A model generated the notes under the pieces. It worked only from the letters and a program-made list of their open reading frames with translations, was not told the DNA's origin and searched no databases. Source: an uncultured Oscillospiraceae bacterium (GTDB lineage: Bacteria > Bacillota > Clostridia > Oscillospirales > Acutalibacteraceae). Taken from it: a stretch of DNA of 64,000 nucleotides. Location of the stretch: the NCBI GenBank assembly GCA_900545625.1, contig UQZS01000001.1, positions 73,970 to 137,969 on the forward strand, read 5' to 3'. This document shows positions 25,209 through 33,471 of this stretch, one piece after another. The first letter of the stretch is position 1. Each line of letters begins with the position of its first letter. Position numbers and translations under genes: made by a program.

Positions 25209-26426
25209 TTATGCCTGCGAATAATCTTTCAGGAAATCGCGCAGCGCGTCCGCCGCATAAGAAAGCTCTTTGACCGTCGGCAGATACACGATACGCACAT
25301 GGTCAGGCTGCGGATAATTGAACGCTGTCCCCTGCACAAGCAAAATTTTCTTTTTGCGCAGGAACTCTAAGACAAAGCGCTCGTCATCCTTCAAATTGAA
25401 TTTATGCATATCAAAACGCGGGAAGATATAAAACGCCGCTTTCGGCTTGACCGCGGAAACACCGTCAATGGAATTGAGCGCGTTATAAATGAATTCGCGC
25501 TGCTCGTACACACGCCCGCCGGGGCACAACAGCTCGTCCGCGCTCTGATAACCGCCGAGCGCCGTCTGGATGATATGCTGCGCGGGCACATTGGAGCAAA
25601 GGCGCATAGAGGAAAGCAGGTTCAAACCTTCGATATAGCCGCGGATCCGCTTTTTGTCGCCGCTGACGACCATCCAGCCGCACCGAAAGCCTGCCACGCG
25701 GTGCGATTTGGAAAGCCCGTTGAAGGTAATGCACGGCACGTGGGGCGCAAGGGCCGCGATGGAGATATGCTGTAAGCCGTCCATGACCAAACGATCATAA
25801 ATTTCATCCGAAAACAGAATAAGACCGTATTTGTCGGCAAGGCGGACGATCTCCTCTAAGATCTCACGCGGATACAGCGCACCCGTCGGGTTGTTCGGGT
25901 TAATAAGTACAATGCCCTTTGTATGCTTTGTTATTTTGCTTTCCATGTCGGCGATGTCAGGGTTCCACTCGTTTTGCTCGTCGCACATATAGTGCACCGG
26001 CGTACCGCCCGCAAGGGAGACAGCGGCCGTCCAAAGCGGGTAGTCGGGCGCAGGCAGCAGAATCTCGTCGCCGTCGTCGAGAAGCCCCTGCATAGACATG
26101 GTGATCAGCTCGCTGACACCGTTGCCCGTATAGATGTCGTCCACGCCGACATCGGCAATTCCCTTGAGCTGGCAGTACTGCATGATCGCTTTTCGCGCGG
26201 AAAAAATACCCTTAGAGTCCGAATACCCTTCCGCACTGCGCAGCGTATAGATCATATCGCGGATAATCTCATCCGGAGCCGTAAAATGAAACGGCGCGGG
26301 ATTGCCGATGTTCAGCTTCAATATATCCACGCCGTTTGCGATCATACGGTCGGCTTCATCGAGCACCGGCCCGCGGATATCATAACAAACATGGTCTAAC
26401 TTTTTTGATTTTTCAAATGTGCGCAC
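25209..26426 (-). CDS. alaA: alanine aminotransferase (AlaA-like)
   Basis: PLP enzyme transferring the amino group between glutamate and pyruvate. 405 residues. It is close to E. coli AlaA along its length: EKSKKLDHVCYDIRGPVLDEA, LKLNIGNPAPFHFTAPDEI, EGYSDSKGIFSARKAIMQY, DDIYTGNGVSELI, LPAPDYPLWTAAVSLAGG, INPNNPTGALY, and GLSKSHRVAGFRCGWM with the Schiff-base lysine. GTG at 26426 is chosen since AAGGAG is eight bases upstream; the GTG at 26435 overlaps that site. It has its own promoter, divergent from nadE. Confidence 0.93.
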   Translation of the reverse strand: MRTFEKSKKLDHVCYDIRGPVLDEADRMIANGVDILKLNIGNPAPFHFTAPDEIIRDMIYTLRSAEGYSDSKGIFSARKAIMQYCQLKGIADVGVDDIYTGNGVSELITMSMQGLLDDGDEILLPAPDYPLWTAAVSLAGGTPVHYMCDEQNEWNPDIADMESKITKHTKGIVLINPNNPTGALYPREILEEIVRLADKYGLILFSDEIYDRLVMDGLQHISIAALAPHVPCITFNGLSKSHRVAGFRCGWMVVSGDKKRIRGYIEGLNLLSSMRLCSNVPAQHIIQTALGGYQSADELLCPGGRVYEQREFIYNALNSIDGVSAVKPKAAFYIFPRFDMHKFNLKDDERFVLEFLRKKKILLVQGTAFNYPQPDHVRIVYLPTVKELSYAADALRDFLKDYSQA

Positions 26427-26452
26427 AGCACTCACTCCTTTTGATTATCCCT

Positions 26453-26480
26453 ATTTTAACCATTTTGCAAGGTTTGTCAA
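26453..26480 (-). promoter_or_regulatory. sigma-A promoter for alaA
   Basis: Minus-strand TTGACA and TAAAAT with a 16-base spacer, about 27 bases before the start codon. Confidence 0.75.
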
Positions 26481-26490
26481 TGTTTTTGAC

Positions 26491-26519
26491 TTGCGGAAAA
26501 CCTACATTTCCAGTATAAT
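26491..26519 (+). promoter_or_regulatory. sigma-A promoter for nadE
   Basis: TTGCGG and TATAAT with a 17-base spacer, 38 bases before the start codon; back-to-back with the alaA promoter. Confidence 0.65.
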
Positions 26520-26557
26520 ACCAGCAGATACGATAAATCCATTTATGAGGTTTTGCC

Positions 26558-28468
26558 ATGAACAGCGGATTTTTGAAAGTCGCCGCCGTCTCGCCGCGCG
26601 TGACGGTAGGCGGTGTAAAACAAAATTTGGAAAATGCGGTGCTGGAGCTGCAAAAAGCTACGCATGACGGTGTACGTCTTTTGGTTTTTCCGGAACTGTA
26701 TTTGTCTGCGTACACCTGCGGCGATCTGTTTTTACAGTGCACCCTGCAGGATGCATGCAAGGACGCCTTGCTCACGCTTTGTAAGGAAACCGAAGGTACC
26801 GATATTGTCGTTTGCATCGGCGTACCGCTGGTTTGGAAAACCAGGCTTTACAACTGCGCCGCCGTTTTGCAAAACGGGCAGATCCTTGCCGTAATTCCAA
26901 AAACATATCTGCCGAATTACAATGAATACTATGAAAAACGCTGGTTCGCAAGCGGCGACGGAGTTCAGAGTGAACTGAGAATCGGCACGCAGACCGTACC
27001 GTTCGGGCAGACGCTTGTGCGCCTGTCAGAGCACGCCGTGCTTGGCGTAGAGCTCTGTGAGGATCTTTGGGTGCCCGCACCGCCGAGCACCTCGCTGTGC
27101 CTTGCGGGTGCAAACCTCATTGTCAATCTTTCCGCAAGTAACGAAGCTGTTACGAAAAATGACTATCGCCGCAGCATTATCGCCACACAGAGTGCCAAAT
27201 GCTTTTGCGCGTATGTGTATGCGTCGGCCGGCGTCGGCGAATCTTCAACCGATCTTGTTTTTTCCGGCGCGTGCACGATTGCCGAAAACGGAACGATCCT
27301 CTCGGAGGGCGATCGCTTTGCTTTTGACGGAAGCCGCACCGTTGCAGATATCGATTTAGATAAGCTCATTGCTGAGCGGCAGCGTGACGGCTCGTTTTCC
27401 GACAACGCCGTACACCTTGCCGAGGTTCCAGCTGTCAGCACATGCGTGCCCGTACCCGAAACGGCTTTTGAAAATATCACACGACTTTTTGACCAGCATC
27501 CGTTTGTCCCCTCGGACGAGCGTGAAAAGGATGCGCGCTGCCGCGAGATCCTTGCTATCCAAAGCCACGCGCTCGCCAAACGGCTTGCACATACGGGACT
27601 TAATAAAGCGGTTGTCGGTATATCGGGTGGATTGGATTCCACATTGGCACTGCTTGTGTGCGTGCGCACCATGCAGATTTTAAAGCAGCCGACGGAAAAT
27701 ATCCTTTGCGTCACAATGCCCGGCTTCGGCACAACGGATCGCACCTATCACAATGCCTGTGATTTGGTGCGCGCCTTTGGCGCACAGCTTTTGGAGATCC
27801 CGATCCGCGACGCGGCACTCGGGCACATGCGCGACATCGGGCATGACCCAAGCGTGCAGGATGTGACCTACGAAAATACGCAGGCACGCGAACGCACACA
27901 GATTTTGATGGATCTTGCCAACAAGCACAGCGGGCTTTTGGTCGGCACGGGAGACTTAAGCGAACTTGCACTCGGATGGTGCACTTACAACGCGGATCAC
28001 ATGAGCATGTACGGCGTGAATGCAGGCGTGCCGAAAACGCTGGTGCGCCATCTGGTCGAAAACGAAGCGGAGCATCTGCCCGAGAACGTTGCCAGTATTC
28101 TGCGTGACATTCTGGATACGCCTGTAAGCCCTGAACTTTTACCACCAGACAAAGAAGGAAATATTCAGCAAAAGACAGAAGAAGAACTGGGTCCTTATGA
28201 GGTACACGACTTCTTTCTGTATCATTTCCTGCGATTCGGGACGCGCCCCGAAAAGCTGTTGTTTATGGCACGGCGCGCTTTTTCGGACATCTATACGGAC
28301 GAACAGCTGTCGCGGTGGCTCAAGCTGTTTCTGCGCCGCTTTTTTGCCAATCAGTTCAAGCGCTCCTGCCTGCCGGACGGGCCGAAGGTCGGTTCCGTAA
28401 GTCTGTCGCCGCGCGGGGACTGGCGGATGCCCTCTGACGCAGACTGTGCGGATTGGCTGGATTTCTAA
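26558..28468 (+). CDS. nadE: glutamine-dependent NAD+ synthetase
   Basis: Two-domain enzyme, 636 residues, ammonia-channelling form. The N-terminal nitrilase/glutaminase domain has its triad: Glu46 (LLVFPELYLSAYTCG), Lys (VIPKTYLPNYNEYYE) and Cys (LGVELCEDLWVP). The C-terminal synthetase domain has the pyrophosphatase loop VGISGGLDSTLALLV, TMPGFGTTDRTYHNA and GTGDLSELALGWCTYN. It converts nicotinic acid adenine dinucleotide to NAD+. ATG with a GAGG site. Downstream lie a short AT hairpin and an interspersed repeat; no classic terminator is evident. Confidence 0.97.
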   Translation: MNSGFLKVAAVSPRVTVGGVKQNLENAVLELQKATHDGVRLLVFPELYLSAYTCGDLFLQCTLQDACKDALLTLCKETEGTDIVVCIGVPLVWKTRLYNCAAVLQNGQILAVIPKTYLPNYNEYYEKRWFASGDGVQSELRIGTQTVPFGQTLVRLSEHAVLGVELCEDLWVPAPPSTSLCLAGANLIVNLSASNEAVTKNDYRRSIIATQSAKCFCAYVYASAGVGESSTDLVFSGACTIAENGTILSEGDRFAFDGSRTVADIDLDKLIAERQRDGSFSDNAVHLAEVPAVSTCVPVPETAFENITRLFDQHPFVPSDEREKDARCREILAIQSHALAKRLAHTGLNKAVVGISGGLDSTLALLVCVRTMQILKQPTENILCVTMPGFGTTDRTYHNACDLVRAFGAQLLEIPIRDAALGHMRDIGHDPSVQDVTYENTQARERTQILMDLANKHSGLLVGTGDLSELALGWCTYNADHMSMYGVNAGVPKTLVRHLVENEAEHLPENVASILRDILDTPVSPELLPPDKEGNIQQKTEEELGPYEVHDFFLYHFLRFGTRPEKLLFMARRAFSDIYTDEQLSRWLKLFLRRFFANQFKRSCLPDGPKVGSVSLSPRGDWRMPSDADCADWLDF

Positions 28469-28497
28469 AATACACGCAAGTTAAAAAAGTAACTTTT

Positions 28498-28626
28498 GCT
28501 CCCCTTGTCAGGGGAGCTGTCGAGCGAAGCGAGACTGAGGGGTAGTTAAAAACCCTGATATTTCAAGGTTTCTCTCCCTCCGTCACGCGCTTTGCGCATG
28601 CCACCTCCCTCGTCAGAGGGAGGAAA
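28498..28626. repeat. structured interspersed repeat, two inverted modules
   Basis: Two modules of similar build face each other: CTCCCC-TTGTCA-GGGGAG then CTG then TCG-AGCGAAGC-GA then ACTGAGGGG; and, on the other strand, CTCCCTCTGACGAGGGAG then GTGGC then GCGC-AAA-GCGC then GTGACGGAGGGAGAG. Each module would fold as a multi-branched hairpin. I recall such elements from Oscillospiraceae genomes as frequent intergenic repeats; copy number cannot be seen here. It fills the 28469-28680 gap together with the next terminator. Confidence 0.75.
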
Positions 28627-28647
28627 AAAGACTTTATTGACAGTCTG

Positions 28648-28680
28648 AAAAAACAGCCCGTTTGAAACGGGCTGTTTTTC
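28648..28680 (-). terminator. intrinsic terminator after spoVM
   Basis: Perfect stem AAAAACAGCCCGTTT pairing with AAACGGGCTGTTTTT, with A and T runs on both sides; ends the spoVM operon and could also stop plus-strand read-through from nadE. Confidence 0.93.
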
Positions 28681-28767
28681 TTATATGTTGGTTTCTTTTT
28701 TGATGCGGAACAGCCAGCGCAAGATCCCACCGAGCACCTTCGGACTTTTGACCACAACGACTTTCAT
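28681..28767 (-). CDS. spoVM: SpoVM, spore morphogenetic peptide
   Basis: 28-residue peptide MKVVVVKSPKVLGGILRWLF followed by RIKKETNI. It aligns with the 26-residue SpoVM of B. subtilis: the Lys-x-Pro-Lys near residues 7-10, with the helix-breaking Pro9, then LGGI and a basic end. SpoVM is an amphipathic helix that recognises the convex forespore membrane and anchors the SpoIVA coat base. GGAGG lies about eight bases before the ATG; the overlapping ATG three codons earlier is out of frame. It closes the prkC-rsgA-thiN cluster exactly where spoVM is found in Bacillus. Its shortness means most length filters miss it. Confidence 0.95.
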   Translation of the reverse strand: MKVVVVKSPKVLGGILRWLFRIKKETNI

Positions 28768-28779
28768 ACCATAGCCTCC

Positions 28780-28935
28780 TCAGCAATTTTTGCACAGCAG
28801 GATGCCGCTGACGATCAAAGCCAGAGACAGCGCGACCACTAAAAATCCGGAGGGAAAAACCAGCGCGAGGATCAAACCCGCACCGAGCATGGCAAACATC
28901 AGTCCCAGATTGCCGCCTCTTGACCTTCTTCTCAT
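28780..28935 (-). CDS. small membrane protein, 51 residues, coupled to spoVM
   Basis: Unrecognised 51-residue protein. An arginine-rich start (MRRRSRGGN) is followed by two hydrophobic segments (about residues 10-26 and 30-48) separated by FPSG, ending CKNC. AGGCGG lies about seven bases before the ATG. Its stop codon overlaps the spoVM ribosome binding site (TGAGGAGG), so the two are almost certainly translated from one message. Function unknown; a role in the spore membrane is only suggested by position. Confidence 0.75.
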   Translation of the reverse strand: MRRRSRGGNLGLMFAMLGAGLILALVFPSGFLVVALSLALIVSGILLCKNC

Positions 28936-28990
28936 GCAGACACCGCCTTTACCGTTGCTATTATCACTATATGCGGCGTCAAAAAATGTG

Positions 28991-29638
28991 TTAATGGTCT
29001 TTATCCGTTATAAATATGAGGGCTGTCCCCTTTTCAACTTCGATCTCCGCTTGCTCGGCTGTTGTCTCATTGCTTACGCCGAGGCCGCTGAAAGGCTCAA
29101 ATGTGTAATTTTGCAGCGGATAAGCAAAGCCGCGCAGCGACACGGTACACGGCCCGCCGACGGCGAAAACCGAAACATATTTTCCGGAATCACCGTTTAT
29201 GGTGCGTGTCTCGTTTTGCAGGGCGAATATCTCATGGTGATCGTCCACGACCGTCAAACACACGCCCTGTGTTTTGGCATGCGCGCACAAGTCAAAATTT
29301 GCAAACGTATGGTCAAGCCGCCCGCCCGTGCCGCCGAAGAGCACGATGTTCTTGTATCCGTGGCTGACAGCTTTCGCATATGCACAAGCTGTATCGGTAT
29401 CGTCCTTGACGGGATTTAGGCGGATCACCTGCATGTTCGGGTTCTCGGAAACGGGTGCGCCTGAATCAAAATCCCCGATCACGAGATCCGGCTCCAAACC
29501 GCAGGCGCGGCACAGCTTATATCCCGCATCGGCAGCAACAATAAATGCATCATCCCGTAAAAATTCCCGTACACGTGTGGGTGAAACGGCGCTGCCTGCG
29601 GCAAAGATCGCGCAGTCTGCTTTTATTATGTTTCCCAT
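28991..29638 (-). CDS. thiN: thiamine diphosphokinase
   Basis: 215-residue thiamine pyrophosphokinase (TPK family) making thiamine diphosphate from thiamine and ATP. Recognised by FIVAADAGYKLCRACGLEPDLVIGDFDS, the KDDTDTACA motif with catalytic aspartates, LFGGTGGRLDHTFANFDL and the C-terminal GLGVSNE, with VEKGTALIF. The start overlaps rsgA by 13 bases. Same place as yloS in B. subtilis; rpe, which lies between cpgA and yloS in Bacillus, is absent. Confidence 0.95.
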   Translation of the reverse strand: MGNIIKADCAIFAAGSAVSPTRVREFLRDDAFIVAADAGYKLCRACGLEPDLVIGDFDSGAPVSENPNMQVIRLNPVKDDTDTACAYAKAVSHGYKNIVLFGGTGGRLDHTFANFDLCAHAKTQGVCLTVVDDHHEIFALQNETRTINGDSGKYVSVFAVGGPCTVSLRGFAYPLQNYTFEPFSGLGVSNETTAEQAEIEVEKGTALIFITDKDH

Positions 29639-30531
29639 GCTTTTTTATCCTTTACCGCGTTATACATTTGCACATAGCTTTGGTGGCGGGAGGCGCTGAT
29701 CTCGCCGCTTTCCACAGCTTCCAAAACCCTGCACCCCTTATCGCAGGTGTGCGAGCAGGAGGTGAATTTACACTGTCCCAAAAAGGGGCGGAATTCTCGG
29801 AAACAATCGGCAAGCTCTTCTTTCGGAATCCAGTCGGTTTTCTCGGGATCAAGCGCAGAAAAACCGGGCGTATCGACGATATACCCGCCGCAGGTCTTGA
29901 AAAGCTCTGCCTGGCGGGTCGTATGCCTGCCGCGGCCGAGCTTATCGCTCACCTCGCCTGTTGCAAGGGACAAAGAGGGGTCGAGCCGATTGAGAAGCGA
30001 CGTTTTGCCCACGCCTGAATTGCCCGTAAAGGCGCTGACTTTGCCTTGTAAGACAGCGCGCACGGCATCCACGCCCTCCCCTGTTTCGTTGGAGACAGCC
30101 AAGCAACAGATCCCTGCGGCTTTGTAAATCGCCGCAAGATCATCCGCGGGCTGCTCGTCCGTTTTGGTGAACACAACGATAGGTTCCATCGCCTTATACT
30201 CCGCGATGGCAATGAGCTTGTCGATGAGCAGTGCCGACGGTCGCGGGACGGACGTCGCCGCTACGATGATCAGATTGTCAATGTTCGCCACAGGCGGGCG
30301 AAGCAGAAAATTTTTGCGCGGCTCGATTGTGTCTATGGTATTTTCCGACCTGCCGTCGGTCACGGTGATGCGCACACGGTCGCCCGCAAGCGGCGTGATC
30401 TTCTCCTTGCGAAGCGCACCGCGGGCACGGCACACATATACCGCATCGGCGGCTTCCACCGTATAGAAGCCGCCGACGCCTTTCAGCAATATTCCGTTAA
30501 GTTGCTTGTTATTCATACTTTTTGCCGTCAT
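29626..30531 (-). CDS. rsgA: ribosome small subunit-dependent GTPase A
   Basis: Circularly permuted GTPase (CpgA/YjeQ) acting in 30S maturation. 301 residues: N-terminal OB fold (CRARGALRKEKITPLAGDRV), GTPase motifs in permuted order (TKTD as G4, then TGNSGVGKTSLLNRL as G1, DTPGFS as G3), and a C-terminal zinc knuckle with Cys-x3-Cys...His-x-Cys (CKFTSCSHTCDKGC). The ATG at 30531 overlaps the prkC stop as ATGA without an obvious SD, consistent with coupling; Met6 (30516) is an alternative start. Confidence 0.96.
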   Translation of the reverse strand: MTAKSMNNKQLNGILLKGVGGFYTVEAADAVYVCRARGALRKEKITPLAGDRVRITVTDGRSENTIDTIEPRKNFLLRPPVANIDNLIIVAATSVPRPSALLIDKLIAIAEYKAMEPIVVFTKTDEQPADDLAAIYKAAGICCLAVSNETGEGVDAVRAVLQGKVSAFTGNSGVGKTSLLNRLDPSLSLATGEVSDKLGRGRHTTRQAELFKTCGGYIVDTPGFSALDPEKTDWIPKEELADCFREFRPFLGQCKFTSCSHTCDKGCRVLEAVESGEISASRHQSYVQMYNAVKDKKAWET

Positions 30532-32681
30532 CGACGTACTGTAAGCGTAATTTGCGTAGAGGGAACAACTCTTGTACCGCCTACGGGTGATTGTGCGATT
30601 ACAACACCACTCTGCCCGGAAATCTCATTGCCGCTTTCATCTACAAGTCTAATATTGGTAAATCCCGCAACCTCCAAATCATCCAACGCATCATCCACCG
30701 GTGTATTGTTCGAAACATCCGGCACGGCAATAGGATATTCTTTCGTCACGGAAGTAAATGTAGGCGGATTCTGCGTAAAGTCGATCGTGCCGCTTTGGAT
30801 CTCCGTGTCATCGATCACAACGGAATATGGTACGGCACTGCCGGAGCCTTGCAGCGTGATCTGTGTGGTACCGCCGTCAAGACGAACTTCGATTGGGTAC
30901 CCGTCTACAAGCGCGCCGTCCAGGTAGACGCGCATGGAAGCGCTTGTGTTGGCGTTTGGGCGCGTTACGGAAATAGCGGCAGACGAAGCCGGTGCTTTGC
31001 CCGAGCTGACGACCAGGCTCACTGCACCGCCCGCGTCGGTCTGCTGATTGGCCTCCGGCGACTGCGAAAGAACGATGCCGGCAGCCTTGTCACTGTCTTG
31101 CTCGGTCACATTACCGACCTTCAGCCCCGCACTGGTGATCAACTGCTCGGCAACTTCACGGCTGTAGCCGACAACATACGGCACAGTCGTGGCATCCGGG
31201 TTTTCATTCGTTGCAACATAAATGGTCACAAGCGAACCGCTTTCAGCGTAGGAACCCTCAACAGGATAGGTATCATACACGATCCCCTCCTGGGCGTTCG
31301 GGTCATAGTTCACAATGGTGTTGACCTCAAAACCGCTCTGCTTCAGTTTGGCTTCCGCTTCATCCGCCGTAAGCCCGATGATACCGGTGATCTGGATGCT
31401 GTCATCATTATAGGCGACCTCAAGCGTGATGGTGCTGTGGATACGCACACGCTCCTCCGCCTCGGGATCCTGGGAAAGCACCGTTCCGGGTTCTGCATCC
31501 GCACTGTAAACGGGTGTTGTCTCGAAGGTGAAATTGTCCGTATATTCGGCATTGTTGGCAATCTCATCGTTAAAGTTCAAGCCGACAAAATTCGGCACAT
31601 CCACACGCCGCGCAGCCACGCCGAAATAGATACCGACAAAGATCGCGACAAGCACCACGACACCCGCCAGCACGCCGAACAGGATCGGCAGCGTTTTGTT
31701 GTTTTTCTTGTCTTCCTCTTCCTCGCTGCCCTCCTCCGGCTTTTCGGGCTGCGCTCTTTCGGGATTCTTAACAGGTGCAGGCGTACCTTTACCGCCGACA
31801 AACTTGGTGGGCTCGTTATCTACAAAATAGTTATAATCAAATTTGATGGAGGGATTTTTGCGGAATTCGTCCAAATCCAGCAGCATTTCCGAAGCGGACT
31901 GGTAGCGATTTTTCGGATTTTTCTGCATGGCGCGCATGGTGATCTGCTCAAGGCCGAGCGGGATCTCGGGATTGATCTCACGCGGACGCTTGGCATCCTG
32001 CTGGAGCTGCATAATGGCGACGGAAACAGCGCTGTCCGACTGGAACGGCAGCTGCCCGGTGAGCATTTCATACATCACTACGCCGACGGAATAAATATCC
32101 GCCTTATCGTCGGTGATCTCGCCGCGCGCCTGTTCGGGACTGATGTAATGCACGGAGCCGATCGCGCTTTCAGTCATGGTGCGCGTATCCCCGCGTGAGA
32201 AACGCGCAATGCCGAAATCACTGACCTTAATAGTTCCGTCCTGCAAGAGCATGATGTTCTGAGGCTTGATGTCACGGTGAACAATCCCTTTGTCATGCGC
32301 GTGCTGAAGCGCTTTTAAGATCTGGTTGACAAAGTGAACGGCCTCTTTCCAGTTAATGACCTTTTGCTGCTCGATATACTCTTTGAGGGTGATGCCCTCA
32401 ATGTATTCCATGACGATATACTGCAGCCGGTCGCCGAAGCTCACATCATAGACCTTGACGATGTTCGGGTGCGACAGGACAGCGATCGCCTTCGCCTCAT
32501 TTTTGAAGCGGCGGCGGAACTCCTCGTTGGCAAGAAATTCCTCTTTTAGAATTTTAATGGCGACAATGCGGTCATCGATGTTGTCATAGGCTTTATAGAC
32601 CACCGCCATACCGCCTACGCCGATGATCTCGCGGATTTCATATCTGCCGTCTAAGCGTTTGCCACAATAATTTTCCATCAT
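30528..32681 (-). CDS. prkC: PASTA-domain serine/threonine protein kinase
   Basis: 717-residue membrane kinase (PrkC/StkP/PknB). Kinase domain residues 12-270: VAIK lysine 43, HRD 135-137 and DFG 155-157, with the activation-loop SVHYISPEQARG. After a Lys/Glu/Pro-rich juxtamembrane stretch comes one membrane helix (about 330-352), then four PASTA-like repeats of about 65-70 residues (VDVPNFVGLNFNDEI; IIGLTADEAEAKL; VPYVVGYSREVAEQL; VPDVSNNTPVDDALDDL), with a non-PASTA beta segment before the last one. PASTA repeats bind peptidoglycan fragments; the kinase influences growth and germination. ATG with AAGGAG six bases upstream, ten bases after prpC. Confidence 0.97.
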   Translation of the reverse strand: MMENYCGKRLDGRYEIREIIGVGGMAVVYKAYDNIDDRIVAIKILKEEFLANEEFRRRFKNEAKAIAVLSHPNIVKVYDVSFGDRLQYIVMEYIEGITLKEYIEQQKVINWKEAVHFVNQILKALQHAHDKGIVHRDIKPQNIMLLQDGTIKVSDFGIARFSRGDTRTMTESAIGSVHYISPEQARGEITDDKADIYSVGVVMYEMLTGQLPFQSDSAVSVAIMQLQQDAKRPREINPEIPLGLEQITMRAMQKNPKNRYQSASEMLLDLDEFRKNPSIKFDYNYFVDNEPTKFVGGKGTPAPVKNPERAQPEKPEEGSEEEEDKKNNKTLPILFGVLAGVVVLVAIFVGIYFGVAARRVDVPNFVGLNFNDEIANNAEYTDNFTFETTPVYSADAEPGTVLSQDPEAEERVRIHSTITLEVAYNDDSIQITGIIGLTADEAEAKLKQSGFEVNTIVNYDPNAQEGIVYDTYPVEGSYAESGSLVTIYVATNENPDATTVPYVVGYSREVAEQLITSAGLKVGNVTEQDSDKAAGIVLSQSPEANQQTDAGGAVSLVVSSGKAPASSAAISVTRPNANTSASMRVYLDGALVDGYPIEVRLDGGTTQITLQGSGSAVPYSVVIDDTEIQSGTIDFTQNPPTFTSVTKEYPIAVPDVSNNTPVDDALDDLEVAGFTNIRLVDESGNEISGQSGVVIAQSPVGGTRVVPSTQITLTVRR

Positions 32682-32690
32682 TTCATCTCC

Positions 32691-33416
32691 TTAATATGCA
32701 AGCGTTACTGCAGTGACATTGTCACCGCCGCCGTTATCGAGCGCTCTGGAGACCAGACGCTCCGCGAACTCGTAATAGGTACCTTTGGAAAGCGCACAGA
32801 TCTCCTCGCTTTCCACGAAGTTGGTCAGCCCATCTGTACACAATAGCAGGATGCCGTCATCCGCCATGGCTTGCTCGAAGAAATCAACACGCACCTCCGG
32901 GTGAACGCCGAGCGCACGCGTGATAATGTTTTTGTGGGGATGCCGTTTGGCTTCGGACTGTGTGATCTTGCCCGTCTCCACCATATCCTGCACCATGGAG
33001 TGGTCGCGCGTCAGTTGTATCAATTCGCCGTTTGTGAGCATATACGCGCGGCTGTCACCTGCATGTGCAATGTATGCCATGTGCTCAGTCACGATTGCAC
33101 ATACGACCGTGGTACCCATACCGGTAAAGGATGAATTAGCCTGTGCAATATCATACACGCTGATGTTCGCGGCGTTTATGGCAGAGACCAGCAGGTTTTT
33201 GATCGATCTGCCGCGCATAGACGTCCGATATGCCGATGTAATACGCTCGGAGATCACTTTGACCGCCGTGGTGGCGGCAATGTTGCCGCCCGCGACACCT
33301 CCCATGCCGTCGCAAACGACTGCCCACGCGACACCTTCGGGCAATTCACCGGTCGCGTATGCATCCTGATTGCTTTCGCGAACCTTGCCGACATCGGTTT
33401 TTGCAGCAATTTTCAA
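32691..33416 (-). CDS. prpC: PP2C-family Stp1/PrpC phosphatase
   Basis: 241-residue metal-dependent phosphatase that opposes PrkC. Motifs: TDVGKVRESNQDAYATG, VVCDGMGGVAGGNIAA with metal aspartates, HAGDSRAYML, and LLCTDGLTNFV, plus NGGGDNVTAV at the C-terminus. The start codon is a TTG with an AAGGTGA-like site just upstream. Located directly before prkC, as in Bacillus. Confidence 0.96.
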   Translation of the reverse strand: MKIAAKTDVGKVRESNQDAYATGELPEGVAWAVVCDGMGGVAGGNIAATTAVKVISERITSAYRTSMRGRSIKNLLVSAINAANISVYDIAQANSSFTGMGTTVVCAIVTEHMAYIAHAGDSRAYMLTNGELIQLTRDHSMVQDMVETGKITQSEAKRHPHKNIITRALGVHPEVRVDFFEQAMADDGILLLCTDGLTNFVESEEICALSKGTYYEFAERLVSRALDNGGGDNVTAVTLAY

Positions 33417-33471
33417 ACCATCACCTTCTTTGCGGGATGTTTTTATATTGAAATTTGAGATAGTAAAACGG

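Noticed and set aside
28563..28757. Minus-strand frame of 64 codons overlapping spoVM and the repeat
   Set aside because: It runs through the repeat and terminator in a frame different from the spoVM frame, which has the ribosome site and family match.
30591..32198. Open frame of 535 codons opposite prkC
   Set aside because: Mirror of the prkC kinase/PASTA coding bias; low-complexity charged protein with no family resemblance.
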